Counted from the stretch's first letter, positions 42,603-51,924 are shown. The stretch is 64,000 bases of DNA from Sphingobium sp. 15-1 (GCF_013375535.1 NZ_JABXJG010000002.1:1302001-1366000), one strand, 5' to 3'. A program made the numbers and translations. The notes: generated by a model not told the origin, from the letters alone.

Positions 42603-44327
42603 GTGCTCGATCTTGTCATCAGAAATGGGCTTGTGGTGGATGGCGGCGGGGGGCAGCCCTTTGCCGCCGACGTCGGCATCCGTGACGGGATCATCGTCGA
42701 GGTGGGAAGCATTGCCGCCAATGCTGCCGAGGAGATAGATGCGCGCGGGCATATCGTGACGCCCGGTTTCGTGGACATCCATACCCATTATGACGGCCAG
42801 GTCATCTGGGACACGCATCTGCGCGCATCGTCCGCCCATGGCGTGACGACTGTCGTCACGGGCAATTGCGGGGTCGGCTTCGCGCCGTGTCGCGCGACGG
42901 ATCGCGAGCGGATGTATGCGCTGATGGAAGGGGTGGAGGATATTCCCGAAGTCGTGATGGCAAAGGGATTGAGTTGGGAATGGGAGAGCTTTCCCGAATA
43001 TCTCGACGCCATCGAACGCCGGCCGCATGACATCGATGTCGCGGCCATGCTGCCGCATTCGCCGATGCGGGTCTATGTGATGGGAGAGCGCGGCTCCAAT
43101 CGGGAGCCGGCGACGGATGACGACATGGCGCGCATGAAGGACATCACGCGCGAAGCGATGGAGGCGGGCGCGCTGGGTTTCGGGACATCGCGCCTCATTC
43201 TCCACCGCACGCGCGAAGGTTCGCTGATTCCGAGCTATGATGCAGGCGCGATGGAACTCAACGCTATCATGGCGGGCATCAGGGAATCGGGGTGCGGCGT
43301 CGTCCAGGCGGTTCTGAATCTGGGCGCTGGCGTGGACTTCGACCAGGAATTCGGCGTCTTCACGGATATGGTCGCTAACGCCGAACGACCCGCTTCCTAT
43401 TCGCTTGCACAGACCTGGGACGCACCGCATCTTTGGAAACGGGCGCTCGAATTGACGGAAGAGGCGAATGACAAGGGGCTGGAAGTCCGGGCGCAGGTGA
43501 TCGGCCGGCCGACCGGGCTGCTTTACGGGCTGGACCTATCCTTCCACCCCTTCTGTCGGCATCCGTCCTACATGGAAATTGCGGATTTGCCTCTGGTCGA
43601 GCGTGTGGCGCGCATGCGCACGCCGCAACTGCGCGAGCGGATATTGGCCGATGCTCAGCGACCCGATGATGATTTTCCGCTCCTGGTGCTGCTCAACAGG
43701 TTCGAATGGATGTTCCCCATGGGCGACCCGCCCGTATATGAGCCGGCGCCCGAACTCAGCATCGCTGCGCAGGCCCAGGCGCAGGGGCGCACGCCCTATG
43801 AAGTCGCCTATGACCTGTTGCTGGAGGATGATGGACACGCCATTATTTTCCAGGCCGTCGCTAATTATGTCGAAGGCAATCTGAACGTCGTGCGGGAAAT
43901 GCTGTCGAACCGGCACACCTTGTTGGGTCTGGGCGATGGCGGCGCGCATTATGGGGTCATTTCGGATTCCAGCTATCCGACGTTCATGCTGACCTATTGG
44001 GGGCGGGACAGAAAGGACAGCGTTCTGAGCGTCCAGGAAATCGTGCGCAAACTTGCCGCCGATCCGGCCCATGCGGTCGGCCTTCACGATCGCGGCCGCA
44101 TCGCGGTGGGTTATAAGGCGGACCTGAACGTCATCGATTTCGACAAGCTTCGGCTGGAGCCGCCGCAGGTTCATCACGATTTACCAGCGGGCGGTAAACG
44201 ATTGATGCAGGGAGCAAGCGGCTTTCGCGCCACCATCGTCAGCGGCGTGATTATCCAGCGCGACGGTGGGCCGACGGATGCGCTACCAGGGCGCCTTGTA
44301 CGCGGGGCGCAGTCGGTCCCCGCATAG
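42603..44327 (+). CDS. N-acyl-D-amino-acid deacylase-like amidohydrolase (GTG start)
   Basis: 574 residues. Amidohydrolase fold with VIRNGLVVDGGGGQPFAADV, the metal-binding PGFVDIHTHYDGQVIWD (HxH), VVTGNCGVGFAPCR, DGGAHYGVISD near the C-terminus (metal Asp) and the closing GRIAVGYKADLNVIDFDKL. The family cleaves N-acyl-D-amino acids and related amides, and the length fits D-aminoacylase. In this setting it could release an acyl moiety from a conjugate (inference). GTG start with GAGGAGAGG. Divergent from the P450 gene. Confidence 0.9.
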   Translation: MLDLVIRNGLVVDGGGGQPFAADVGIRDGIIVEVGSIAANAAEEIDARGHIVTPGFVDIHTHYDGQVIWDTHLRASSAHGVTTVVTGNCGVGFAPCRATDRERMYALMEGVEDIPEVVMAKGLSWEWESFPEYLDAIERRPHDIDVAAMLPHSPMRVYVMGERGSNREPATDDDMARMKDITREAMEAGALGFGTSRLILHRTREGSLIPSYDAGAMELNAIMAGIRESGCGVVQAVLNLGAGVDFDQEFGVFTDMVANAERPASYSLAQTWDAPHLWKRALELTEEANDKGLEVRAQVIGRPTGLLYGLDLSFHPFCRHPSYMEIADLPLVERVARMRTPQLRERILADAQRPDDDFPLLVLLNRFEWMFPMGDPPVYEPAPELSIAAQAQAQGRTPYEVAYDLLLEDDGHAIIFQAVANYVEGNLNVVREMLSNRHTLLGLGDGGAHYGVISDSSYPTFMLTYWGRDRKDSVLSVQEIVRKLAADPAHAVGLHDRGRIAVGYKADLNVIDFDKLRLEPPQVHHDLPAGGKRLMQGASGFRATIVSGVIIQRDGGPTDALPGRLVRGAQSVPA

Positions 44328-44385
44328 TGGGCGATAGACCGATTTCCGAGCGATCGGGAATCGCTTCAGATTTATTGTGCCGCTT

Positions 44386-44406
44386 CCTTCCACAAGCGCT
44401 GGAAGG
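44386..44406. terminator. Short hairpin after amidohydrolase gene
   Basis: CCTTCCA (44386-44392) and TGGAAGG (44400-44406) with a 7-base loop, followed by TTTGTTCTGG. Stem of 7 bp, so weak, but positioned 59 bp after the stop. Confidence 0.4.
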
Positions 44407-44474
44407 TTTGTTCTGGATTTTGAGAAGCGGTGCAATCCTCAAGGTAAATGCCTGAAAATAAAATATGTTAAAAA

Positions 44475-44518
44475 ATCATCTTATACATGATCTAAATAGT
44501 AATCATATAAATATGATT
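44475..44518. promoter_or_regulatory. Two AT-rich inverted repeats upstream of the second TonB receptor
   Basis: First: ATCAT (44475-44479)-N7-ATGAT (44487-44491). Second: AATCATAT (44501-44508)-AA-ATATGATT (44511-44518), a perfect 8-bp dyad. Centres are about 26 bp apart, two and a half helical turns. Both resemble each other (ATCAT...ATGAT) but differ from the CATCA-N6-TGATG dyad in arms and spacing. They lie 61-104 bp before the receptor start in a strongly AT-rich 120-bp stretch, where an operator is expected. Confidence 0.55.
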
Positions 44519-44578
44519 GCAGAAAATATTCCATAAAATATTACTATTCATATAAATATTACATAGGAGGGTGAAGTT

Positions 44579-46888
44579 ATGGGAGATTTTCGGGGGGGCG
44601 GACTGCGGCTGGCCTTGTGCGGATTTGCATTGATGATGCCGTTTGAAACTTTTGCACAGGGTGTCGATGAAATCATCGTGACGGCGCAGCGCCGGGAACA
44701 GGCTTTGCAAGATGTTCCCGTTTCGGTTTCGGTCGCGACGGGAGCGAGTCTGGCAAAGCAGGGCATCATCTCTCTGGCAGACCTCAGCACGCGGCAACCG
44801 AATCTGCGTATCGTTCAGGGATCGTCGGCGGATCAATTGCACATCCGAGGCACCGGGTCGGGTTATAATGGTGGTTTCGAACAATCTGTCGCGACTTTCG
44901 TGGATGGCGTCTATCGCAGCCGGGCTCGTTCCACACGTCTTGCATTGTTCGACATCGAGCGCGTCGAAGTGCTGAAGGGGCCGCAGACTACCTTCTTCGG
45001 GGCTAACGCCATCGCAGGTGCGCTCAATATCACTACCAAGCACCCTGCCGACCACTTTGAACTTAACGCGCTTGCTCTCTATTCGCCGAGCGATGGGGAA
45101 TATAATACCGAACTGGGCGTGACGGTGCCGTTGTCGGACAGCTTGAGCCTACGCGCCGCCGGCCGGTTTTCCGGCATGGATGGTTATGTGAATTTCGATC
45201 GCGATGTCGATGGTCCACACCTTAATGATCGGCAGGGACGGATTTCGCTTGCCTGGAATCCCAGCGACAGGATCGAAATATTTGCGCGGTTTGATGCAGC
45301 GCGGATGCGCGACCGAGGCGCGTTTCCCATGGAAATCTACGGTTGCCCGCCAAAGGGACTGCCCGCAACGGGCATTTGCGCGGCTGCTATTGCGCAATTC
45401 GGACCCATTGATGACAAGATAGACTATCATTCCGATGGCGCTTTTTCCGGTCGATTCAACCTCAACATGCGTGAGGGGCTGATCAACAGCCGGATTGCCT
45501 TTGAAAGCTTCGACCTCATCCTGTCGACGGCCTATATCGACCAGAATCTGCGTGCGATCGTCGATACGGCGCCATTTCCCGGATTGTCGGTGACCGGAAC
45601 CGGGACAAGGGTGCCCGTCAACACCGGTGAGGACTATCAGCAGTTCAGCCAGGAGATCAGGCTGCAATCGACCGCCGATGGCCCGTTACAATATATGATC
45701 GGCGCCTATTATGAGCATGGCGATCTATTTACCGACACCTATACGGGCCTCTATCTTGCCAACCTTGCGGCTGCGGCACCGGCCTTTTTCCCCAATCGGA
45801 CGCCGATTGCGATTGATTGGAACTTTCATCAGAAATCCCAGACGATGTCCGGCTTTGCGTCGCTTACCTACAATCTGACGGACGCGCTGAGCATAAGCGG
45901 GGGTCTTCGTTATTCGCGCGTCAGGAAAAAAGCGAGCAGAAGTGCGCTAATGGGAACGGGCGGCCGGTTGTATGTCACGCCTGAAGACTTCGTCGCAGCG
46001 CCTGAAGCGGCGCAGCTTCTTCTGGCGCGCGCGGCGGCTGTCGATCGCTCGCAATTTGCGGCGCCGCGGCGGGTGGATTCGGAATGGATGCCGAGTGTCA
46101 ACCTGCGTTATGAATTCTCTCCCGATGTCATGGCCTATGCCTCCTTTTCGAAAGGATTCAAGGCGGGCGGTTATGGCTTCGTTTCGCCGGACACCTTCGA
46201 ACCGGAAACGGTCAAGGCCTATGAGGCGGGTCTGAAAGCCTATTGGTTCGGCCGTCGGCTGCTGACAAATATTGCCGTGTTCCGCAGCGACTATGACAAT
46301 CTTCAGGAATCGCAGAACATCACCACCGTAGCAGGCATCCCCTCGCTGGTTATCGGCAATGCGGCGAAATCGCGGGCCGAAGGCGTCGAGTTCTCCGGGC
46401 AATGGAAGGTCAGTTCCGCGCTCAATCTGTTTACGGAAGTCGCCTATCTCGATTCCAAATATGTGAGTTTCCCGAACGCCTCCTGCAATCCCATCCAGGC
46501 GGCCGGGCTGACTTCCTGCGTCCAGGACCTATCAGGACGACCGCGACCATTTGCATCGAAATGGTCGGGCAGTGCAGGAGGTGACGTGACCCTTCCTCTT
46601 GGTAATAGTCTGCAATTCGAAGCAGGTGCCGTTGCCTACTTCACAAGCAGCTTCTATTCACAATCCGTCCTGGGCGCCCCCGTCCGCCAACCCGCTTACG
46701 GCAAACTCGACCTGCGCGCCGGGCTGGGCGCGCCCGACGGGAACTGGAAATTTTCGATTATTGCCAAGAATGTTCTGAACCAGAAGACAGCGTCCTTCAG
46801 AAACTATGCATCGGGGACGTCAGGCACCGGCAGTGTTATCGCGGATAGGCCGCGCTCCATCGCGCTTCAACTCAGCTATTCCATGTAG
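44579..46888 (+). CDS. TonB-dependent outer-membrane receptor
   Basis: 769 residues. Signal peptide about 27 residues (ALMMPFETFAQ), TonB box VDEIIVTAQRREQALQDVP, plug with LHIRGTGSGYNGG, RVEVLKGPQTTFFGANAIAG, beta-barrel with a Cys pair in YGCPPKGLPATGIC, and C-terminal SIALQLSYSM. The C-terminal Met instead of Phe is unusual for barrel recognition. AGGAGGGTGAAGTT precedes the ATG. Next gene on the strand is the TIM-barrel amidohydrolase. It probably imports the substrate or conjugate handled by the adjacent hydrolases (inference). Confidence 0.94.
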   Translation: MGDFRGGGLRLALCGFALMMPFETFAQGVDEIIVTAQRREQALQDVPVSVSVATGASLAKQGIISLADLSTRQPNLRIVQGSSADQLHIRGTGSGYNGGFEQSVATFVDGVYRSRARSTRLALFDIERVEVLKGPQTTFFGANAIAGALNITTKHPADHFELNALALYSPSDGEYNTELGVTVPLSDSLSLRAAGRFSGMDGYVNFDRDVDGPHLNDRQGRISLAWNPSDRIEIFARFDAARMRDRGAFPMEIYGCPPKGLPATGICAAAIAQFGPIDDKIDYHSDGAFSGRFNLNMREGLINSRIAFESFDLILSTAYIDQNLRAIVDTAPFPGLSVTGTGTRVPVNTGEDYQQFSQEIRLQSTADGPLQYMIGAYYEHGDLFTDTYTGLYLANLAAAAPAFFPNRTPIAIDWNFHQKSQTMSGFASLTYNLTDALSISGGLRYSRVRKKASRSALMGTGGRLYVTPEDFVAAPEAAQLLLARAAAVDRSQFAAPRRVDSEWMPSVNLRYEFSPDVMAYASFSKGFKAGGYGFVSPDTFEPETVKAYEAGLKAYWFGRRLLTNIAVFRSDYDNLQESQNITTVAGIPSLVIGNAAKSRAEGVEFSGQWKVSSALNLFTEVAYLDSKYVSFPNASCNPIQAAGLTSCVQDLSGRPRPFASKWSGSAGGDVTLPLGNSLQFEAGAVAYFTSSFYSQSVLGAPVRQPAYGKLDLRAGLGAPDGNWKFSIIAKNVLNQKTASFRNYASGTSGTGSVIADRPRSIALQLSYSM

Positions 46889-46983
46889 GCGCCGGGGCGA
46901 AGGCAAAGAGGGCGACTATTGTCTCGCGCTTTTTGCAGGCTCCCGGGAAAATTCTTTCTCTAGACGAACGAAGGAGAGTTAGG

Positions 46984-48102
46984 ATGGATTTTCCAGTTAT
47001 TTCCGCCGATTCCCATGTAACCGAACCACCTAATACCTATATCGACTATGCCGATCCCGATTTTCGTGATCGCGCGCCTCGTCTTGCTGAAGAGGAGGAG
47101 GGCGTGGCCTTCGATATCGAAGGTATGGGCAAGTTCCGTATCGCTGTGGCGGCGGGGGCAGGCATTCCGCCTGAACAGCGTACTGAACGCCTGAAGAACA
47201 TGTCCGATCTGCATCGTAGCGGATGGGATTCCCGCTATCGCTTGGAGGACCAGAAAAAAGACGGCGTGGCCGCCGAAATAATCTATCCTACTGTCGGCAT
47301 GATCCTGTGCAATCACCCGGATATCGATTTCAAGGTTGGCTGCTTCAACGCATATAATCGCTGGATCGCTGAATATTGCGCGTTTGCGCCCAATCACCTG
47401 CTTGGTGTCGGTCAGACAGCAATGCGAGCGCCACAGGAGGGGATCCGGGATATCGAGGCCATCAAGGCCGCCGGCCTGCGCGGCGTTATGATGCCGGGCG
47501 TGCCCGGCGTCGAAGATTATGATTCGCCGATCTACGATGATTTTTGGGCAGCTGCCGTCGAAAATGACGTTCCGCTCGCATTCCACATCCTCGCCGTCGG
47601 GGGGCATGAGTTCAAATATCGCGGCGAGAAGGTCAACATCTTTTCGATGGTGCTTCGCGGCGTGCAAGATGTCATTGGAATGATGATCTTTGGTGGCGTT
47701 TTTGAACGCCACCCAAAGCTCAAGATCGTCTGTGTCGAAGGCGATGCTGGATGGCTGCCCCATTGGGGTCATCGCTTGGATAGGGCCTACGTTGAGCATC
47801 GTCATCATCTTGGCAGTCGTGGGCTGACAAAGATGCCATCGGAGTATTTTTTCGAAAATATCTATTTCACATTTCAGGACGATCCGATTGCGTTTCGATG
47901 TGCGGACATGATGAATTGGAAGCGACTTATGTGGGCTAATGACTTCCCTCATTCGGACGCGACATGGCCGCACAGCCAGAAGATATTGGAAGAGCAAACA
48001 CGATGTGTCACGGAAGAACAGAAGCGAGCCATTCTTTGTGAGAATGCGGCAGATCTTTACAAGATCGATCTTACTGTTTTTGATAAGGCAATCGCCGTGT
48101 AG
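46984..48102 (+). CDS. Amidohydrolase-related TIM-barrel protein (amidohydrolase 2 family)
   Basis: 372 residues. N-terminal VISADSHVTEPPNTY (the ADxH metal site), RLKNMSDLHRSGWDSRYRLE, IIYPTVGMILCNH, LAFHILAVGGHEF (metal His), CVEGDAGWLPHWGHRLD and LMWANDFPHSDATWPHS with the metal Asp. The family contains decarboxylases and hydrolases (ACMSD, gamma-resorcylate decarboxylase, 4-oxalomesaconate hydratase type). Reaction undetermined. ATG at 46984 chosen for GAAGGAGAG upstream; the frame extends to 46933. It lies 95 bp after the receptor gene. Confidence 0.9.
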   Translation: MDFPVISADSHVTEPPNTYIDYADPDFRDRAPRLAEEEEGVAFDIEGMGKFRIAVAAGAGIPPEQRTERLKNMSDLHRSGWDSRYRLEDQKKDGVAAEIIYPTVGMILCNHPDIDFKVGCFNAYNRWIAEYCAFAPNHLLGVGQTAMRAPQEGIRDIEAIKAAGLRGVMMPGVPGVEDYDSPIYDDFWAAAVENDVPLAFHILAVGGHEFKYRGEKVNIFSMVLRGVQDVIGMMIFGGVFERHPKLKIVCVEGDAGWLPHWGHRLDRAYVEHRHHLGSRGLTKMPSEYFFENIYFTFQDDPIAFRCADMMNWKRLMWANDFPHSDATWPHSQKILEEQTRCVTEEQKRAILCENAADLYKIDLTVFDKAIAV

Positions 48103-48508
48103 AAGTGTATTGCCGGATAAATAATTCACCGGTACTTCGGAAGATTTAAGTATAGAAATGCAATCCAGATGGGTAAATATTACATTATAAAATTCAGGAA
48201 AAGAACGAATTTAATTATTGATACGATATAAAGGTGGTGTAAAGATCATTCATAAAATTAAAGCATGGTTCAATTAATTTGATTCGGAATGCGCTTATTA
48301 TTGTGAATATCTATTGATAAATCTAAAATTTATATCGAAATTGCAACGTGTCAGTACGGGGATAACCGGATATAAAGGTATTAACCTGCTAGATTTCACG
48401 GAAATGAAGGCCATCTCTATAGTGTATTTTATTGAAGATATTCTTGATGTTTCCGGTGAGCGGTCAGGCTACCGTTCGATCTTCTACACCTGGACGGAAA
48501 TTGGTGAG
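48103..48508. other. AT-rich non-coding stretch at the end of the catabolic block
   Basis: Roughly 400 bp much richer in A/T than its surroundings, with runs such as TTACATTATAAAATTCAGG and TTAAAGCATGG. The single short open frame (48314-48547) has no recognisable family, runs into the following inverted repeat and has no ribosome-binding site, so I do not call a gene. The composition suggests an insertion boundary or foreign DNA. Confidence 0.5.
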
Positions 48509-48575
48509 TGGACACCCTCTGTCATTGGGTGCCGATCTACCTTGTAGTCCGGCACCCAATGACAGAAGGTGTCCA
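48509..48575. repeat. 26-bp inverted repeat with 15-base loop
   Basis: Left arm 48509-48534 (TGGACACC...GGGTGCCG) and right arm 48550-48575 are reverse complements with one mismatch. The arms contain GTCATTGGGTGCC and its complement. It could be the two ends of a mobile-element remnant or a terminator for the split nucleotidyltransferase gene. There is no T-run on either side, which favours the mobile-element reading. Confidence 0.65.
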
Positions 48576-49479
48576 GGTTAGTCGAGCGGCATTACTGGCG
48601 CCAGAGGTAGCGTCCGAGGTTAATTCCGTGAGCGAGTAATTAGAGGGGCCGGAATTCCAGAAATGGAGATCATGGCCTCTTTACAGGCTTGTCAGGTCCA
48701 GGCGGGTGCGCAACTCGGCCAATTTCTCCTGACAGAGTTCGTTTACGACGGTTCCAAGAAGCTCGATACGTTCGGAGAGGTAAGTGAATTCCTCTTCGGT
48801 CATCTTGAAGTGATCGGAGTGTCGGGCCTTCACGTAGGCGTCCTTGAGTTTTAGAAAGCGCGCCTCGACCTTTCGAATTTCTCGTGGCCAGACATCAATC
48901 AGGCGCGGTGAAATCCGTTCTGCCAGGGAGCGTAGATACTTTAGATTATGACTATATGGCGTGTAGAAGGTGAAAACGAGAAGGATGCAGTAGTACAGCC
49001 GTTCACAAGCTTGCTGGAGATTGTAGGCTGCATCTGGATACCTGCCGTTCTCGTGACAATACTGAAATATCATCTTGGACGATATCGCAAGATCAAACCA
49101 TTGATCGAAATAACCTTGGGCCATGTCATAGGCTTGCTGCGGTGTTTTTGGCTTTGGCTTGTGAAGCTCACTATTGTCGGATTGGTAAAGCGCAATGCCA
49201 TCGCGCGCTATATCCATGAAGAAATATCGGCCATGAGCCAGGCCGTCGTTCACTTCCTGAAGCGTGTGAACAATGAAATTGACCGGCGCGCGCAAGCGAT
49301 TCAGGATCATGAATTCCCTATCAATGCGCTCGGCAGCCTTATCCCAATATTGGAGCCAATCCGTCAATTCCTTCTGGTTGACGATGACAAGGAGGTCGAA
49401 ATCCGAGCGATAGCCTCTCTCGGTGTGGGGCTCATGCACCCAGCGTCCGGTAGCATATGATCCGTAGAGAATTATCTTG

Positions 49480-49488
49480 AGGATGCGC
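49480..49488. repeat. Target-site duplication, left copy
   Basis: AGGATGCGC directly before the GTAA end of the IS66-type element; the same nine bases follow the other end. Confidence 0.85.
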
Positions 49489-51210
49489 GTAACCGGGGCA
49501 GATTCCCGGGCGTTCAGGCTGGGGCGTGCCGGACGAGGTCTGGTAGCCATTGGACGTGTGGTGCGCCGGGGACAGCGAAGCGGTCGCCGAGGAATTGGTA
49601 GAAAGAGATGCGCAGCTTGGCGCATGTCTTGAGCAGGCCAATCATGGTGTCGCGGGCGATCCTTCCGGCCTGGCTGACGGTGCCGCCGGAGATTTTGCGC
49701 TTGGTGACGAAGGCGCGGATATCGTTTTCCGAACCATTGGTGTGCAGGGGGATTTCCGGGCGCTCGAGGACGCGAAGCAACTGTGCCTTCTGGCGATGGA
49801 GGCGCGTGAGCAGCCGGTCGAGCATCACGTAACCGGTGCGCCTGGTGAAGATACGGTCGAAGCGGACCCGCAGGGCTCTGGCCCGTTTGGGATCGGGATA
49901 GCGCTGCCATGCCTTGAGGTCGGCATAAAGCCACCAGATCAGGGTGCGTTTGAGCTCGACGGCGTCACGATCTTTCTTCGAGCTGGGCTGGAGCTTGTGC
50001 ACCAGCCGCTCGCAATGGACCCAGCACAGAGCATGATTGTCTCCGACCCGGAACTGGCCGGCACCATCGGAGACGATCGCCGTGTCGCCCAGCAAGCCTT
50101 GTTCGCTGATGGCACCCCACAGGGCACTTTCGGTAGCGACCTTGACCGGATCGGGCTGGACGTTGAGCTTGTCGAAGTCCAGCGCCGCAAGGTGGGCAGC
50201 CCAGGCCTCGGCACAAGCGAAGCGCTTGTCACCATGGCTTGCAAGGGCATCGATCTGGGCCGCCGCCATGTTCATCTCGCGCATCCGGGCCACTGCCACG
50301 TCATTGACGACATGCTCGCTGCGCCCGGCCTGGAGCAGACCCAGAAAGGCGGCACGGGACTTGGACACGCCACTCCGGAACACCGCAAAGCGCTGGTCAC
50401 CCAGTTGCGTGACATAGCCATTGCGCCGGGCATGGGGAGCGCTGGTGTCATCGACGCTGATCCACCGGGCGGTCTCCAGTCCTGTGCGCAAAACGGCCTG
50501 ATCTTCAGCCACCAGGGCTTCAAGTCCCCTGCTCAGAAGACGGACAACTTGCCGCTTGGAGATTTGCAGGCCCATTCCGTTCAAGATGGCTGTCAGCCGT
50601 TCACTCGTCATCTGCCCCTGGAAGTGACCTGCGGCAATGAAGCGGCGAAGCTCGGAGCCAAAGCCACCCAGGATGCCCGGCGGCAGAGGCGCCAATATCC
50701 GCTCGCCCGTCGCCGCCTCCCAGCGTTCCCGGCGATAGCGGACCACCTCGACGCTGATCTTCAGATCCTGCACCAGCACGTCTTCGTAGCCGCGAAACCT
50801 CGATCCGGCAGGCGCATCCGCCTTCAGCTTCACTTCTGACGTTACAGCCAGCTTGTCACGCACCGATCCCCGGCCGCGTTTACGGCCTTTCTTGCTCTTC
50901 GGCTTCGATGTTGCCTGCTCCATCCCCGATGGCTTCGTCTTGAACTTCGGTCGCGGCGGCAGCCCTTTCAGCCGCGCGATCTCGTCCTTCAGGGCCGCAA
51001 TCTCGGCATCTTTCAGTGCTACTACCGCAGCATGCTCGTCCTGAGAATCCTGAAGCGACTTCACCTGCGCCGCCAGCGCACCAACCACACGGCGTAAATC
51101 GGCAAAACCGCCATCGTCGTCAGGGCCAGATCCACCGGGAGTCATCCAAAGTGTGAATCACAAACCGTGAAGCTTGAAAAGACCCCTGCACGGAAATTTG
51201 CCCCGCTTAC
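49489..51210. mobile_element. IS66-family insertion element, complete, 1722 bp
   Basis: Ends are inverted repeats: GTAACCGGGGCAGATTCCCG at the left and, on the opposite strand, GTAAGCGGGGCAAATTTCCG at the right. It holds one large transposase gene and no accessory tnpA/tnpB, as in the single-gene branch of the family. AGGATGCGC flanks both ends (49480-49488 and 51211-51219); IS66 elements normally duplicate 8 bp, so one base is probably coincidental. It interrupts the nucleotidyltransferase-HEPN gene after codon 44. Confidence 0.9.
49514..51145 (-). CDS. IS66-family transposase (TnpC-type)
   Basis: 543 residues. An N-terminal coiled coil (VGALAAQVKSLQDSQ, ALKDAEIAALKDEIARLKGL), a Lys-rich linker (KPKSKKGRKRGRG), then the catalytic core with DDE-type motifs: RWISVDDTSAPHARRNG, TAIVSDGAGQFRVGDNHALC followed by WVHCERLVHKL, and IPLHTNGSENDIRAFVTKRK. 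The C-terminal HTNGSENDIR box is diagnostic for the family. Frame intact and both element ends present, so it may still be active. It is transcribed in the same direction as the gene it interrupts. Confidence 0.95.
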   Translation of the reverse strand: MTPGGSGPDDDGGFADLRRVVGALAAQVKSLQDSQDEHAAVVALKDAEIAALKDEIARLKGLPPRPKFKTKPSGMEQATSKPKSKKGRKRGRGSVRDKLAVTSEVKLKADAPAGSRFRGYEDVLVQDLKISVEVVRYRRERWEAATGERILAPLPPGILGGFGSELRRFIAAGHFQGQMTSERLTAILNGMGLQISKRQVVRLLSRGLEALVAEDQAVLRTGLETARWISVDDTSAPHARRNGYVTQLGDQRFAVFRSGVSKSRAAFLGLLQAGRSEHVVNDVAVARMREMNMAAAQIDALASHGDKRFACAEAWAAHLAALDFDKLNVQPDPVKVATESALWGAISEQGLLGDTAIVSDGAGQFRVGDNHALCWVHCERLVHKLQPSSKKDRDAVELKRTLIWWLYADLKAWQRYPDPKRARALRVRFDRIFTRRTGYVMLDRLLTRLHRQKAQLLRVLERPEIPLHTNGSENDIRAFVTKRKISGGTVSQAGRIARDTMIGLLKTCAKLRISFYQFLGDRFAVPGAPHVQWLPDLVRHAPA

Positions 51211-51219
51211 AGGATGCGC
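51211..51219. repeat. Target-site duplication, right copy
   Basis: AGGATGCGC directly after the TTAC end of the IS66-type element, identical to 49480-49488. Confidence 0.85.
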
Positions 51220-51384
51220 CCAAGCTTTCGCGGTCCCGTCGGTTCTCCGTGAGCGTCCTCGAATTCCTCGAAAAGGATCTGAACAACGCGATCCAATTCG
51301 CGGCGCTTGTTTGCGGGAAGATGATCGAGGTCCGTTTTCATAAGTCTTTATCGCGTCAATTAGGCAACCATGGCCTATTACGGC

Positions 51385-51879
51385 CTATGGCTCAACATAG
51401 ATTTTGCCAAATTTCTGAGACAGTTTGGCGGCATCCGAGGGGAGGAAGGGGAGGTTGGTGTTGGGGCTCTCCGCGATTGACGAGGCGGCCCGATCAAAGA
51501 TGGCGACGCAATGCTGATTGTCGAAGCGTGACGTGTAAAGGATGCCGTCCGCGCTGGTGGTGGCATGGATGCGGGCGCTCACGGCCCAGGTCTTTGCATA
51601 GGCATCGCCATGAAGATCGGTGAATGAAAGGCCAAGCTTGGAAACTCCGCTGTTAACAAGGGGGTAAAGACGCAGGTGGCTGGTCACCAGCAATTCGCTT
51701 CGAACGCGCGCGTTCACTGCGGTGGAGAGCACAAATGGAATGTGGGGCGATCGGACCAGCGTCTCTCCGAACGCTGTCTCAAGCTTCCGGGCCGCATAGA
51801 GGAGCTTGAAACTGCCGTCGGGTGCGTCAAATCGGCCGTTCGGGTCCACGTCCGTCGGCCCGAAAAAGAGAGGGTGCAT
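51385..51879 (-). CDS. RES-domain protein (NAD-degrading toxin-like), probably 5'-truncated
   Basis: 164 residues. RES signature: HPLFFGPTDVDPNGRFDAPD, FKLLYAARKLETAFGETLVR (Arg, Tyr and Glu positions), GILYTSRFDNQHCVAIFDRA. RES toxins such as MbcT and ParT modify or degrade NAD and are normally paired with an Xre-type antitoxin; none is encoded next to it. The usual 15-25 residues before HPLFFGP are missing, and an IS481 remnant begins just upstream, so the gene has probably lost its native start. It ends 43 bp before the nucleotidyltransferase-HEPN gene on the same strand; the same pair recurs at 59309-60466. Confidence 0.8.
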   Translation of the reverse strand: MHPLFFGPTDVDPNGRFDAPDGSFKLLYAARKLETAFGETLVRSPHIPFVLSTAVNARVRSELLVTSHLRLYPLVNSGVSKLGLSFTDLHGDAYAKTWAVSARIHATTSADGILYTSRFDNQHCVAIFDRAASSIAESPNTNLPFLPSDAAKLSQKFGKIYVEP

Positions 51880-51924
51880 TGCGGATCGAGGAGCGCGCTT
51901 TGTCGCTTGTTGATGAGGTTTCGT

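Larger units (their letters stand above)
48681..51341 (-). pseudogene. Nucleotidyltransferase-HEPN protein gene, disrupted by an IS66-type element
   Basis: Two parts of one gene flank the insertion: residues 1 to about 44 at 51341-51211 (MKTDLDHLPANKRRELDRVV at the start) and the remainder at 49488-48681. The intact paralogue at 59309-60238 shows what was whole: an NTase motif YGSYATGRW with SDFDLLVIV, then an HEPN-type helical domain (YNLQQACERLYYCILLVF, PYSHNLKYLRSLAERI). A frame reading from inside the transposase region into the remnant (up to 49934) is fortuitous. In toxin-antitoxin systems NTase (MNT) and HEPN parts occur as separate or fused proteins; here they are fused. Followed on the same strand by nothing; preceded by the RES gene. 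Confidence 0.88.

Noticed and set aside
48314..48547. 77-codon frame in the AT-rich gap
   Set aside because: No ribosome-binding site or family; it runs into the left arm of the 26-bp inverted repeat.
49489..49934. N-terminal 148 codons of the long frame ending at 48681
   Set aside because: This part is antisense-phase reading of the IS66 transposase gene; only the section from 49488 down is nucleotidyltransferase sequence.
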